Positions 1-10,506 of a DNA stretch of 64,000 nt are shown here, piece after piece; the stretch's first letter is position 1; every line of letters begins with the position of its first letter. This DNA is from Cycas panzhihuaensis. Taxonomy: Eukaryota > Cycadophyta. The position numbers and the translations under genes were made by a program. The notes below the pieces were generated by a model. The model had not been told where the DNA came from. It saw nothing but the letters and a program-made list of their open reading frames with translations, and did no database searches. The DNA is taken from contig CM041465.1 of assembly GCA_023213395.1 (NCBI GenBank), forward strand, positions 100,943,741-101,007,740, written 5' to 3'.

Positions 1-521
1 GAGCATACCCTCGTCTAGCCAAACGATTATTCTTCCTCCAACCATAGTCTATCCACTGCCTACTAGACCTTTGGGACCCACGTGTCCCCTACTTCTAGTC
101 ACGTGGGACCCACCCCACACACTCTCAATACCAACCTAGGGACTCTTCCCTCTACGTGCCTCCTAATTACATCTCTCAACTATGGGGGCACGATAAAGGG
201 AACTCCCTTCCTGCTTATGGGGTGGACCCTTTACACCCATACGGGGTCGCACCACCTACGGGCGGGTCGTATGTGCAAAATTCAGTCCCTCACCCCTCTT
301 TTCTATCATCCTATATGGAACCTCATATTGCGCCTTTGCAAGGAGGGTTAGCCCTCTCCTAAGGAATTTTCCCTCCAGTTCCTTTCCAAAAAGGAGCATT
401 CCCTTTAGGAGGAATGGGTCCATCACATCCATCCACTCCTATGCATGCCCCTTTGAATGTGGGATTCGTATCCTCTCATTAAGCGGTGGGAGGATAACAT
501 CCCCTTTCAAACCAAACCTTC
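1..521 (+). pseudogene. gag: Element B, gag fragment 1 (N-terminal/middle)
   Basis: This is the left remnant of the oldest element. It encodes the Pro/Ser/Gly-rich middle of Gag that is seen in the other copies. Recognisable stretches are PTSSHVGPTP in one frame, then YGVDPLHPYGVAPPTGG in another, so at least one frameshift is present. The reading continues at 16882 after the insertion of element A, which is proved by the duplicated ccttc at 517-521 and 16882-16886. The 5' LTR and the start of gag of B lie left of the window. This part of Gag has no known catalytic role; it lies ahead of the capsid-like region. The assignment rests on alignment by eye with the gag regions of A, E, F and G. 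Confidence 0.85.
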
Positions 522-3025
522 TGAAACGCTGTCCGCGGGGTGGTATCCCTATGTTTAGCAAGATAACGGGTTATGCAAGACTAGGTTGGGCTAAACAGCA
601 AGGACTCACCTCACAGGGCGTCCATGCCCCAGAGCGTAGATTCGAGACCTATAAATGAGGAGGAAAGAGCCTGGTAAGTTGTGTCTTCGCTAGGAGATGA
701 GAAGGCAACACGAAGGTGAGGTGCACGTGTAACGTGGTGTATAGGTATAGGCTGGCCAAAAGAGCAAGGTGTGGATAACTCTTACTTGAAAGGAACTATC
801 TAAGTATGCTAGATTAACAGCTGAATAAAAGATACATAAAACAAATGTATGTTCTTTTCTTCTTTCAGTTTCCTATGTGTTTCTTACTATGCAAGCATGT
901 GCACGAAGAACAACACTATAAAGAAAATATGCAAGGATAAGAAAAATACCTGGATCGGCGTCCAAATGGAGTGCTACGCGTCTCTTCACTTCCCGGTCCT
1001 TCCTCTACTTGTTGCACACGCGGAACCATTCGGCGATGGATGTCGTGCACGACCGAAGAGGGGCTAGCTTACCTCCCCAAATGCATGCAAAAAGCAAATA
1101 GCAAATAATGGAAGATAACGAAAAGCAACAAATATAGAACTAAACTACAATGGGTTTGTTTCATACGCGACTCCACCAATGCAAGATCTTGTCAAACAAT
1201 CAAACAAGTTTCTCCCTCTCGGAAGAGGGGCTACAAAATAGATCTAATATGTATATTAAACTTAGAGGAAACATAGTCAAACTAAGCTAAACATATGCAT
1301 ATTATTTAATGAAACAACTTTCAACAAAGTTTCCGCAAACGGTCACCACAAATGACACCCAAAACAAGAGTATAGCCTCGAAATGGCTAACTCACCCATA
1401 GAAAATCTCCACTTAGCCTCGGGAAAGGAAAGCAAACTTACAGGAATAACATAGGGCAGCAAACAACGAGAAGGAAAAGGTGAAGGAAAAGTAAGTAAGC
1501 GCACCCAAGGGTTAAAGTGCTACGGGTAGCAAATCATCCAAATGGATGGGTTACAAGTTGTAAGCCAACAAAGAGCGGTTTTGGGGCTTATGAGGTGCCC
1601 AAAACCAACGAGTAGGGGTTGGAACCAGCGAGGCAAGGGGTTGCCAATACTGGTTCAGATTTAGAAGTAGATTCTCAAGTCTTTGGCCAAGCTCTAAGAG
1701 AGGCAATGGGTGCAGGAGGGAAGGAAACAAGGGTTTGAACCCTTGGAGAGAAGGTTTACAAGGGGGATTAGCCCCGTCTTTCTCCCTCAAATTCCCTTTG
1801 TGTAATCCCCTCTACACAGCCACCTTAAGGCAGGCTTGCAAGACCATATAGGGAGGCTCTATAATCCACAAATCTAGAAATCTAGTAATGAACTAAGTAG
1901 GGAATCAAGAAAGTAAATAAAATAAATATTTATTTGCTAAAAAACTATAAAAAAGAGGCATAAATCACAAAGTAAACAAGTAAGGTACCTTGTAGGGAGG
2001 AGAAGAAGTATGTATCTGCTAGAAAACAGTAAGAGAAACTAGCATCCAGTAAAGTTTGGTGGCAGGTTTGGAAGAGGAGACTAATGTGTGAAAAATCATG
2101 TGAGTTTGGGCCCTTTGAAGCTTGTCCTTTTGGGAGACCTTGAAGAATATCCTTCTTGTAACTTTGTAGACTTGCAAAAGGATGTTGAGCTTATTATTCC
2201 TGAGCATGAGATACAGCAATGGTCTCTGGTAGAGAGTAATAGTTGTGAGTCTTGTTTTGCAGTAATTTTCTGTGGAAGATTTTGTAGAGTTTCTTATAAA
2301 AAATGAGCTAAGAATCCTTGAAAATGAAGAAGACTTTTAATTTTATCCCCTGCTCACTGCAAGTGAACATTGGGGATCTCAGGGCAGTTCAAATGCATAG
2401 GTGCCATGCAAGATTCCTGAAAAAGTGGAAACCGTCGTGATTTAAAAAAATTTCAAACAGCAGTCTCCATGCAGAACTTTACTGCATCAAGAAGAAAGAT
2501 CGTGGTACCACTAAGTTTACAACGGTACGAACCTAGAAACAAAAAATAAGCAAAAACCAGGGTTTGGATCAAAACAGAGAGCAAATCAAGGCTGGAAACA
2601 ACTAGGGGGACTACCCAGGTGATGGACAAGTGGCCAGGAAAGTAAACTGGGTCTCAACCAAGGATTCAATCAGACTTGGAAGAGATTGCAATATGAGCAA
2701 GGTGTCATAAAAAGGGCGAACACGACTAGATGAGGCATCCTGAGGGGCCGTGGAGACATAGTGGATGGTTGTGCACCATATGGGGTGTAACATTCGCTGA
2801 AGAGTACCCCCATTATGAGTCATCATAGGCTGAAAGGCATGTGGTAAGCACATGCAAAGTGATCAAGCAAGAAAATAATGCAAACATATAAATGGCAGGC
2901 AAGCATGTGTCAGGCAATCTATACCAAGTAATCTCAGTCAAGCAAGAGCAAAGAGAAGCAAGAACATATACCTGAGCTTACCTGAGTCGATGTGTCTCGA
3001 GTCCATTCCTGGTAGCCAGGAAACA
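522..3025 (-). repeat. Element A 3' LTR
   Basis: A 2,504-bp LTR whose match is the copy at 14329-16881. On the plus strand it runs from tgaaacgctg to ggaaaca, that is TGTTTCC...TTTCA in element orientation. It holds no credible gene; short open frames such as 2088-2306 are chance. The TATA-like box present in the partner LTR is degraded here (ttcaaatg near 2387). A ggtaccactaagttta motif lies near 2505. Confidence 0.93.
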
Positions 3026-3382
3026 CTGCCCCCTTGGCAGCAGAGCCTCACCGCTCAGAAGCGTGGTGTAATGGGGAATGTTGATAATCAAAAACCATCA
3101 GTAGCACATGCATATATATATATAAACAAACATGAACATCATATGGACCAAGGGTGTAGACGAGTGTCATGGTGGAAGGCGTGGACAAGGGAGACGGAGA
3201 CGAGGACAACATAGGGGTTGCCTACACATCATCTAAACATTAACCTGCAAGTGAAAGAAGCCAATGAAGGGGATGCCCTCCTTCCCGAAGTATAATAAGT
3301 GGTAGGAGGCACCCGGCAAACTAAACAAGCACATCAGACTAAAGGCGACTAGAGACTTGGGCATGGGATGGCCAGGCAAGCC
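3026..3382 (-). other. Element A 3' untranslated tract with weak polypurine tract
   Basis: No gene is seen here. Immediately upstream of the 3' LTR, in element orientation, is a short purine-rich run (AAGGGGGCAG, 3026-3035) that could serve as the plus-strand primer. It is weak compared with most Gypsy elements. The stretch aligns with 25523-25900 of E and 38888-39294 of F. Confidence 0.55.
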
Positions 3383-3805
3383 TCAAAGGTGGTTGCTAAG
3401 AAGAGGGAGGCAACGCTCAAGGATGAGGCAGACGAGGATGTCTGCCTCAACATTGAGGTCCTGAGGGATGTGTTAAATATCAACTGATGAAAAGTGAGCC
3501 AAGAGAGATCTAGCGACTGAAGCGAGGGTTCTCAAGTGAGGGCATTGTACCTGGTAAACCTGGGTGAGATGGGACACAACAACCTGAGAATCGTAAAGTA
3601 ACATGATGGGTCCATGATGGAAACAGAGAGCATCAGTAAGGGCTTCAATAATGGCCATGTACTAAGCTTCATTATTGGTTACCTCCAGGAGGAAAATGCC
3701 AGAACACAGGAAATCGTGTCCGAAGAGACTGCAAAGGATCCAAGCAGCGGCAGAAGGTCTAGGGTTACCGCGGCTTCCGCCGTCAGTAAATATGTAAAGG
3801 GACAT
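3383..3805 (-). pseudogene. Element A separate second RNase H (aRNH type), 140 codons
   Basis: A compact RNase H fold in one frame from ATG (3803-3805) to TGA (3383-3385), 423 bp. The catalytic motifs are in order: Asp in FTDGGSRGNP near residue 7, Glu in NNEA-Y near 46-48, Asp in YDSQVVV near 72, and Asp in NVEADILV near 121. RNase H removes the RNA strand during reverse transcription. The frame holds only two premature stops, TAG at codon 48 (GAG in the F copy) and TAA at codon 111 (probably from CAA), and no indels. In most described Tat elements this domain lies between the native RNase H and integrase. Here it is a separate frame beyond the antisense gene and next to the 3' LTR. Its own start codon suggests a separate product, possibly made from a spliced or subgenomic RNA; that is inference. 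Confidence 0.85.
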
Positions 3806-4330
3806 AGGTAAACACTAAATCCTGGTAGTAAATAAACACTAACGAAATGAAGGAGATACTCAAAAGGTAAGTGAAAAGTTGCCGTGAAGGGTAGGAGGAC
3901 CTAGCAATGAGGCTACCCAAGGATGAAAGTAAGCGGTCTAACTACCATCTGAGAGCGGGCAGAGAAAAGATGCCCTGGGGCACTAAAGGTTGCTTTGGGA
4001 AGCAAAACATGCCCCCAGATGAGGGAGCATTCCCTTTGGGGACCCCAAGAGTAGAAAAGGGCTACGAAAATGAGTCCAAGACAGCGAAACGAGCCAAACA
4101 AGTATAAACTCAGGCATGCACAAGAGCGGCACACAAAACGAGGCAGAAGGGCCCTAGAAAAAAGTGCAATAATGGGGTGCCATAAATGCCCTTACAAGAG
4201 AGGGTGAAAAGGGTATTAAAAGAGCACAACAGGCAACAGGGCCATAAGGCAAAGGTGATTGGGGAAACGGGATGGTCCCAACGACTATCGTGAGGTCAAG
4301 AACGGAAGAAGTGCCCGTCGGGGCCCCTGC
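3806..4330. other. Spacer between second RNase H and antisense-gene promoter (A)
   Basis: No gene recognised. The stretch is conserved in E (25913-26225) and F (39718-40235), including a block near 4025-4050 with cattccctttggggacccc. It probably contains upstream promoter sequence for the antisense gene on the plus strand and the leader of the RNase H frame on the minus strand. Short open frames on both strands are not kept alike between copies. Confidence 0.5.
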
Positions 4331-4340
4331 CTATGTAAGG
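4331..4340 (+). promoter_or_regulatory. Degraded TATA box of antisense gene (A)
   Basis: The sequence ctatgtaagg sits exactly where E and F have ctatataagg, in a conserved gcc(c/t)gcctat context. It is about 160 bp upstream of the first ATG of the antisense gene. One A-to-G change has weakened the box in this copy. Confidence 0.6.
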
Positions 4341-4489
4341 AAATTCGTACGGAAAATGGATTCATTTTCACCAGCTCTTGTGAGAAACCAGAGCCATTCC
4401 CTTATGCAGCAGAGCGCTGCCCAACTTCGGAGGCACGCGGGAGGAGATCGGACCATTGGATTAGAGTGCAACAAGACCAGCGAGACACG

Positions 4490-6931
4490 ATGGCGACGGC
4501 GAGACCAGATCCAGTAAGTGGATCTCACAAAACCCTACCCATTTCAAAGTTTGAAATTGATTACTTTTTGTAGTTTTTATGCCCCTTATGGGCAATTGGA
4601 GGCCTCTCGGAGTCTAAATTGGACCCAGAAAGAGGCAAGACCTGGGCATCAAGGAGCCCTAGTCCCGATGGGCCCCACGGGGTCCACCACAGGAATTTTT
4701 TTTTTTTTTTTTTAGGGTAGAAACCCCTCCTTTTGGGGGGTTACCATTTGTACCATGACAAAGATTGCGGTGCTACAATCATTGCCGCGAGGCCCCGATC
4801 GCCGTGGGACTCGTACTAAACTTAGCAGTACCATTAAGTTTAGCACGGTACGAAGGTAGAAAATCAGAAAAAAGAATATGAGGGGATATAAGGCTCCAAA
4901 TCTCAGGCAGAGAGGGCTGAGAGATAGCTAACAGTAGAGATGATTGGTATGAGACTAATTTTGATTGGTTTTTAATATCGGCAGGCAGTTATCGCGGTGG
5001 ATAGCCATGAGAATGTCAGGATGATGATGTTGAGTTACATAGAGATGATGTCCCAGGGGGACAAGGAGTTCCTACAGAGCTGTGGCCTGTACAAGGCCTT
5101 GAAGACACCTCAGTTCACATCTGATCAGAGGCTTTTAGTAGACATAGTATCACATTGGGATCAGAGGAGACACATTTTCTACTTGCTTTAGGTAGGCGAT
5201 GTGATAGTGACGCCAGGGGACATCCGGTGTATTTTGTGGGTACTAGCGACTGGGAGGCCGATGACACTGGGAGCACTGCCTAGCAATGAGGTAGCACACA
5301 CAGAGACATCCACTTTCTTCATAGGGGCTGATAGGTGGGAGCGGACAGGAGTTTCCCTCCAGACTATGGTGATGTCTAGGATTCCTTAGGTGAGGAAGCT
5401 CATTACACTGTGCATTCTGTTTTGGATTTCCCAGAAACTGAATTATAGAGAGATACCCAAAGGATGGATGGATGTAGTGCGCCGCTGCAAAGCTAGCGAG
5501 AGGATGGACTGGGCTACCATAATAGCGCTGAACCTCGTTGCATAGCTCAACACCATCAGAGTGGCAGGAAAAGGAGGACTCTCTTACAACACGTTACTAC
5601 AGTGCTGGTTCTTTGATTACTTCGTAGTAGTGGCACTAGTGGGGGGACCACACCCCATAACAGAGTGGGCCCTCATGGTCCACAGATGGCAGACTCGGCT
5701 GAGGGGGACGGAGGACCAGCCCCATGTTTAGTGATCAGTGGAGGCAACATCGTTGGACCTCCTCACCATGACAGACTATGTGGCAGATCCATACAGGATG
5801 GTGAGGTGGGATAGCGATGACGAGGCGAGCAAAGTAAGAGCGCTCATAGATGATGATGACAATGACAACGATGCTAACGGAGGAGATGGGGCCAGCCCAT
5901 CATGACCTATGAGAGAGGGAGGTCCATCGGGGTCGGCAGGAGGAGCAACGGGACCACCCAGGACTGCCGGAGGAGAGGCAGGTCCATCAAGGGTAGTTGA
6001 GGAGAGCAGGGGGCCAGTGACTAGGGCCCGCAGGCTGTAGATTGTGAGGAGATCTAGAGAGATGAGAGCTGAGCCGGTCCTTACGAGGAGAGAGGCTCAG
6101 GCAGAAGAGGTACCTAAGGATAAGGTACCAACAACTGGCAGAGAGCCAGGAGGAGAGGATGTCATACAAGCAAAGGAGCCGGGAGCCATGGCAGGTAAGG
6201 CCTAACCATTTCCTTAGTCATTTGATAGCTAGGTAGATATTTGTTTTGATTTTATCATGGCACGTAGTGGGATATACACTGACACATGGCATGTTGTATT
6301 GGTAGGTACTGTAGAGGTCAGAAGATTAATAGAGGCCATGGTGAGGGAGATGTTCCCTTAGGTATATGTAGAGGGGCAACTGCCCATCCAGGCAGAGGAT
6401 GCGCCTAGATCGATAGGTGCTCATATAGAGGCATTCGACCTGTTGGCAAGGGTAAGAGACATCTGGGCTACAGAGTCCCAAGAGCACATGGCATTCAAGG
6501 GACAGATGCAGCGGGAGCTAGATGAGGCCAGAGGTGAGTGAGACGCGCTGCGTAGATGGGTCCAGGCTCTAGAGGCTCAGGGTGGAGAAAGTGGAGACAT
6601 AGGGAGCACGGTCTGGATAGTAGTACTCGAGGAGTGTCTCCAAGGAGGAGAGGGGGAGAGGGATCGTATCTAGGCCAGATACGATCAGCTCGTGGACCAG
6701 GTAGCATCAAGGTCGAGCAGGGGCAGGACGTACACCCATACAACAGCGACGACGCCGAGACGGCCACGCAACGAGGGGAGTGAGGTGAGGCTCAAGAGGA
6801 GCTCAAGGGATGTGGCCCTGAGAGGAGCCTCGAAGGGATGTGGTCCCCAGGAGCAGGGCAGCAATAGTGTAGGAGATATGTATATTGATTTTGACAGGGG
6901 AAAGCACGGGCCTCTAGGGGGTCATATATAG
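4490..6931 (+). pseudogene. Element A antisense gene: PMD-like protein with C-terminal coiled coil, three exons
   Basis: The gene lies opposite to the element. Exon 1 (4490-4513) encodes MATARPDP and ends at a gtaagt donor. Exon 2 (4985-6194) follows a gcag acceptor. Exon 3 starts near 6306 after a 111-bp intron. Near residues 41-90 it reads CGLYKAL, SDQRLLVDIVSHWD and a 'HxFxLP-VGD..VTPGDIR'-like block. This resembles the plant mobile domain (aminotransferase-like) pattern in which a helix with 'ALVERW' is followed by 'HTFHLP.GE.TITLQDV'. An acidic tract lies near residue 296, and exon 3 is charged and heptad-like. Exon 2 keeps its frame over about 400 codons with no indel, but has about seven stops, for example at 5188 and 5386. 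The gene was therefore probably intact at insertion. The function is unknown, and the PMD assignment is by pattern only. The end of the frame is uncertain (6780-6931). Confidence 0.68.
4816..4843. promoter_or_regulatory. Palindrome in intron 1 of antisense gene (A)
   Basis: An inverted repeat with 9-bp arms ctaaactta/taagtttag around a gtac centre. It is the counterpart of the better-kept palindrome at 40730-40759 in F and is absent from E. Related half-sites lie in the LTR U3 regions. A role as a protein-binding site or hairpin is inference. Confidence 0.5.
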
Positions 6932-7514
6932 ACTCATATTATTGTACCTCCCCTGTAAGGACACCAGCTTCCCATATGTATGATATAACATATGATTTTG
7001 ATGTATATATATATATATATATATATACGGGGTAATTGGAACCCCATTTTGACATTATATGATGTGTATATCATGTGTGGTAGATAGCATGTATATTTTG
7101 TTTTGTATATTGTAAATGTTTTGTTGTATGATGCACATATTTCCTTCTATGTATGGCTATATGTCTAACAAGAGCACATACGTCCACCATAAGTAAAGGT
7201 GATAGAGAGGTGTAAGGTTAGAAATAGAGCAACATGCACATCCACAGAGGAGCATAGCAGAATATGTGAAAGAAACAATAGGCAAGAGAGAGGAGTGGCG
7301 GTACTCCAAAGCATCGTCCTAATTGGGGGATGCCCAAGTAGGAAGATAAAAGTTCCTAAGAGGAAACAAGAACTCGAGTTCTGTGAGAGGAACCAGAAAG
7401 AAAAGGAAGAAGCCATCTCAAATTGCCATTCTACACATGGTTAGGAAGAATGGGAATAACCTAAGATGGTAGTTTAGGCTCATTTTGGAGCATCACGAAG
7501 GGATCGCCGAAAGG
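6932..7514. other. Region between antisense gene end and integrase end (A)
   Basis: It contains a conserved block near 6905-6975 (gggggtcat...ccctgtaaggac), probably the 3' end region of the antisense transcript. It also has a TA microsatellite (7004-7027) and an 83-codon frame on the minus strand (7165-7416) that is also open in E and F. No known protein is recognised. The opposite strand is open too, so coding is doubtful. Confidence 0.5.
7004..7027. repeat. TA microsatellite
   Basis: About 12 TA units in the 3' region of A. Shorter runs occupy the matching place in E (28923-28937), in F near 42935 and in G near 63885. Confidence 0.9.
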
Positions 7515-8820
7515 TCATGCATAAAATTTTTTTAGGAATTTCCCATTGACTACCTTCTCAAATTCCAGGCCTTCCAAGGTAGTGATCCTGTAGGCACCAT
7601 TGTCAAGGCTTTCGAGAACAACGAAGGGACCTACCCATTTAAGCCCAAATTTGGTCAAGCAATCACAGAGGTATTCCAACTTGAGTATGTGGTCCCCATG
7701 GCACAAAGGACGAGCACATAGACATTTGTCATGAGTCCTTTGTAGGCAGTCTTTCGAAGCGAGATTTACTTGATAAGCCATTAAACACCTTTCGTCCAGG
7801 GCTTCAAGATCTAGGAGGCGAGCCTGGCGGATAGACTCCTCATCGATGAGGCCTCGAAGGGAAACCTATAGAGAGGGGATCTCCACTTCCAGTGGGAGTA
7901 CCACCTCGGTGCTATAGACTAGAGAGAATAGAGTCATTCCAGTAGCCATACGAATAGAAGTGCGATAAGCCCACAGGGTGGAAGGGAGCTGGAGGTGCCA
8001 ATCTCTTTGAGATTGCACAACGGTCTTCTTTAGAATGTTGACAAAGTGTTTTGTTGAAGGATTCAACTTGCTCGTTTGCCTAGGGGTAATAAGGAGATGA
8101 AGTCTTATGCGAGATCTTAAATTTCTCGCAAAGCTCATCCATTTCCTTGTTATAGAAGGAGGTTCTATTATCCATAATTAGGATGTCTAGAATCTCGAAA
8201 TGGAAAACGATGTGCTAGTAGACGAAGGTGGCTATCGTCTTGCTAAGCGTAGTGGACAGGGGGATTGTCTCTGCCCATTTGGTGAAATACTCGGTAGCAG
8301 TCAAGATGTGTTTATATTACACAGAACAAGGTGGCGATATAGCACCAATGAGGTCTAAACCCCATTGAGAAAAGAGCCACAGAGATATGATAGGGTGCAA
8401 GGCCTCAGAAAGCACATGAGAGATATTGGTGTGCTCTTGGCATCACCGACATCTAAGGGCATAGGTGTGGGTATCCTTGAAAACGGACGGCTAGTAATAA
8501 CCCATGCGGAGGATCCTTTTGGCCATGGAGTGGCCCTCACAAATGCCATGATGGCATTCACGGAGTATTTGGTCCACTTTGTTAGAAGCGACACAACGAA
8601 GCAGGATCCCATCAAAGAATCTCTTATACAATACTTCGTCCACGAGGAAGTGTTGCCTAGCGGTGGCGTAGATGCGTAACCTAACTTTGTTACTGGCTTC
8701 AAGGTGATATTCCTACTGAGTCAAATATTGCATAATCTTATCATACCACTCGCTATTAGCGAGTGGGTAAGGAGAAGTACCTTAGACGGTCAAAATAGAC
8801 TCATCGGGGAAAGAGTGATC
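7515..8820 (-). pseudogene. pol: Element A integrase
   Basis: The integrase core is readable in pieces. WGLDLIG holds the first catalytic Asp. The TDNGT motif is damaged to MDNRT but keeps its Asp. QVESFNK holds the Glu, at spacing typical of the DDE family. The C-terminal part (7515-7781) is open and contains KWVGPFVVLESLDNGAYRI, the GPF version of the GPY/F module of Gypsy integrases, ending KFLKKFYA-stop at 7515-7517. The protein inserts the cDNA into host chromatin. The middle is broken by frameshifts (7866-8138 open in one frame) and by stops such as that near 8141. It follows RNase H directly as the end of the polyprotein. Confidence 0.9.
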
Positions 8821-10506
8821 AACAAGAATGCCGCTCGCGTTGGGAATAGCAGCATCAGCTAATTGTTCTGCCATTATCATTCCCTTCTTTGACTTCCTGT
8901 TAATGACTTGTAAGTCAAACTCTTGAAGTAGGATGACACAATGACCTGCCCTACCTGTCAAGTCCAAACGAGTAAGCAAGTAACGCAAGGGATCAGATTG
9001 GACGATCACCTTAGTTGTATTGCCGAGCAAGTAATGCCTAAACTTCTTGGTCGCATGGACCAAGGAGAGGCATTCCTTCTTAGTGGGAGGATAGTTTAGT
9101 TCAGCAGCCACGAGGGTGCGGCTGATAAAATAGATAGCTCTCTCGGTTCCTGAGTCATCCTTCTGTGCGAGCATTACATCCAGGGATTCATCAGTTACCG
9201 AGGTGTACAAGACGAAGGGCCTATCGAAGCAAGGAGGCACCAACATAGGAGCAGAAATGAGAGCTTCTTTGAGTCCTACAAAGGCTTGTTGGGTCTTATT
9301 AGACCAAACAAATGGGGCTCCTTTCTTCAATAGGTTGGTAAGAGATTTGGCATTTATGACGAAGTCTGCCAAAAAAAGCCTAAGGAAACCGAGCCTACCT
9401 AGAAACGACTTAATCTGTTGTTGAGTTCTAGGAGGTGGCATGTCAAGGATTGCCTTGAATTTTTCTGGATTGATTTAGATTCCTTGTTATAACACAAAGA
9501 AACCCAAGAGTTTACCTGAAGTGACAGCAAACACACATTTAAGCAGGTTTAAGCTGACGTGATACTTGCAGCATTGTGTGAAGATGGCCCGCAAGTCAGA
9601 TGGATGATGGGCTCGGGTATGCGAAAGACCCATCATGTCATCCATGAAGACCTCCAATGTGTTGTTGATGAGGTTGTAAAAAATAAAATGCATGGCCCTC
9701 TGATAAGTGGCCCCTACATTCTTAAGTCTAAAGGGCATTACCTTGTAGGCAAAGGTACCCCATAGTGTAGTGAAGGCCATCTTGTGGTGGTCTTCAGGAG
9801 AAATCTGGATTTGGTTATAGCCAGAGAAGCCGTCCATTAAGGACATGACTTTGAATCCAGCCGTACGATTGATTATTTGATCGATAAAGGAGAGAGGAAA
9901 GTTGTCCTTAGGACAAGCATTATTAATGTCGCGGAAGTCAACATATATATGAATGGTCCCATTCTTTTTGGCAATGGGAACAATGTTCGATACCCACTTA
10001 GGGTAATTGATGGAGGAAATGAGTCCTGCATCTAAAAGCTTTTCAACCTCCATCTTGACGGTGGCTAAAAGTTTGGGATGGAGAGGACGCTGCTTCTAGC
10101 GTACAGGGTGAGTATCAAGAATAGTCGTAAGGTTGTGCGTGACAATGGAGGGGTCGATTCCCTTCATGTCAGAGTAGTCCCACGCAAACACATTGCGGAA
10201 TTCCTGGAACAGGAGGGAGTATTCCCTCACTTTATCAAAAGTACATTTTGCCCCTACCATAATAACCTTACCCGAGGTGAAGACTATATCCTGATTTGCT
10301 CCTATACACATAGCATTCTCCTCCTCGAAATGGAAGGGGGTAAGATCAACAGGAAGAGATGAAACAGAAGAAGTAATCGGGTTGGCTAGTATGGACCCAA
10401 TCGTTAGGACCTTCTGGTGGCCAAGCTTATGGTGACCAGAAGGTAAATTGGGCATGAAGTCGGCTAAGTGCTCTAACAAAGCCTCATTATCTTCAAAGTA
10501 GTCCAC
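8821..10506 (-). pseudogene. pol: Element A reverse transcriptase and degenerate RNase H
   Basis: RT is recognised from FAWDYSDMKGIDPSIVTHNL through YPKWVSNIVPIAKKNG, INNACPKDNFP, MDGFSGYNQIQIS, LKNVGATYQRAMHFIF and the catalytic VFMDDMMG box (9487-10053). The thumb follows (PPPRTQQQIKSFLGRLGFLR). The native RNase H (8782-9441) has LYTSVTDESLDVMLAQ, where most Gypsy enzymes have a 'TDAS' Asp. The first catalytic Asp is thus replaced by Ser, as in all copies here. Stops near 10095 and between 9442 and 9486 break the frame. The product would copy genomic RNA to DNA in the cytoplasmic particle; this copy is inactive. Confidence 0.93.

Noticed and set aside
2088-2306. 72-codon frame in the A 3' LTR
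   Set aside because: The homologous place in the 5' LTR (near 15950-16160) has different stops; noncoding LTR.
4690-4715. Poly-T tract as a SINE or processed-gene tail
   Set aside because: It lies in intron 1 of the antisense gene, has no flanking duplication, and E and F show shorter versions in the same place.
7165-7416. Possible envelope-like gene after integrase
   Set aside because: It is only about 85 codons with a hydrophobic patch, has no signal peptide plus anchor layout, and the opposite strand is equally open.
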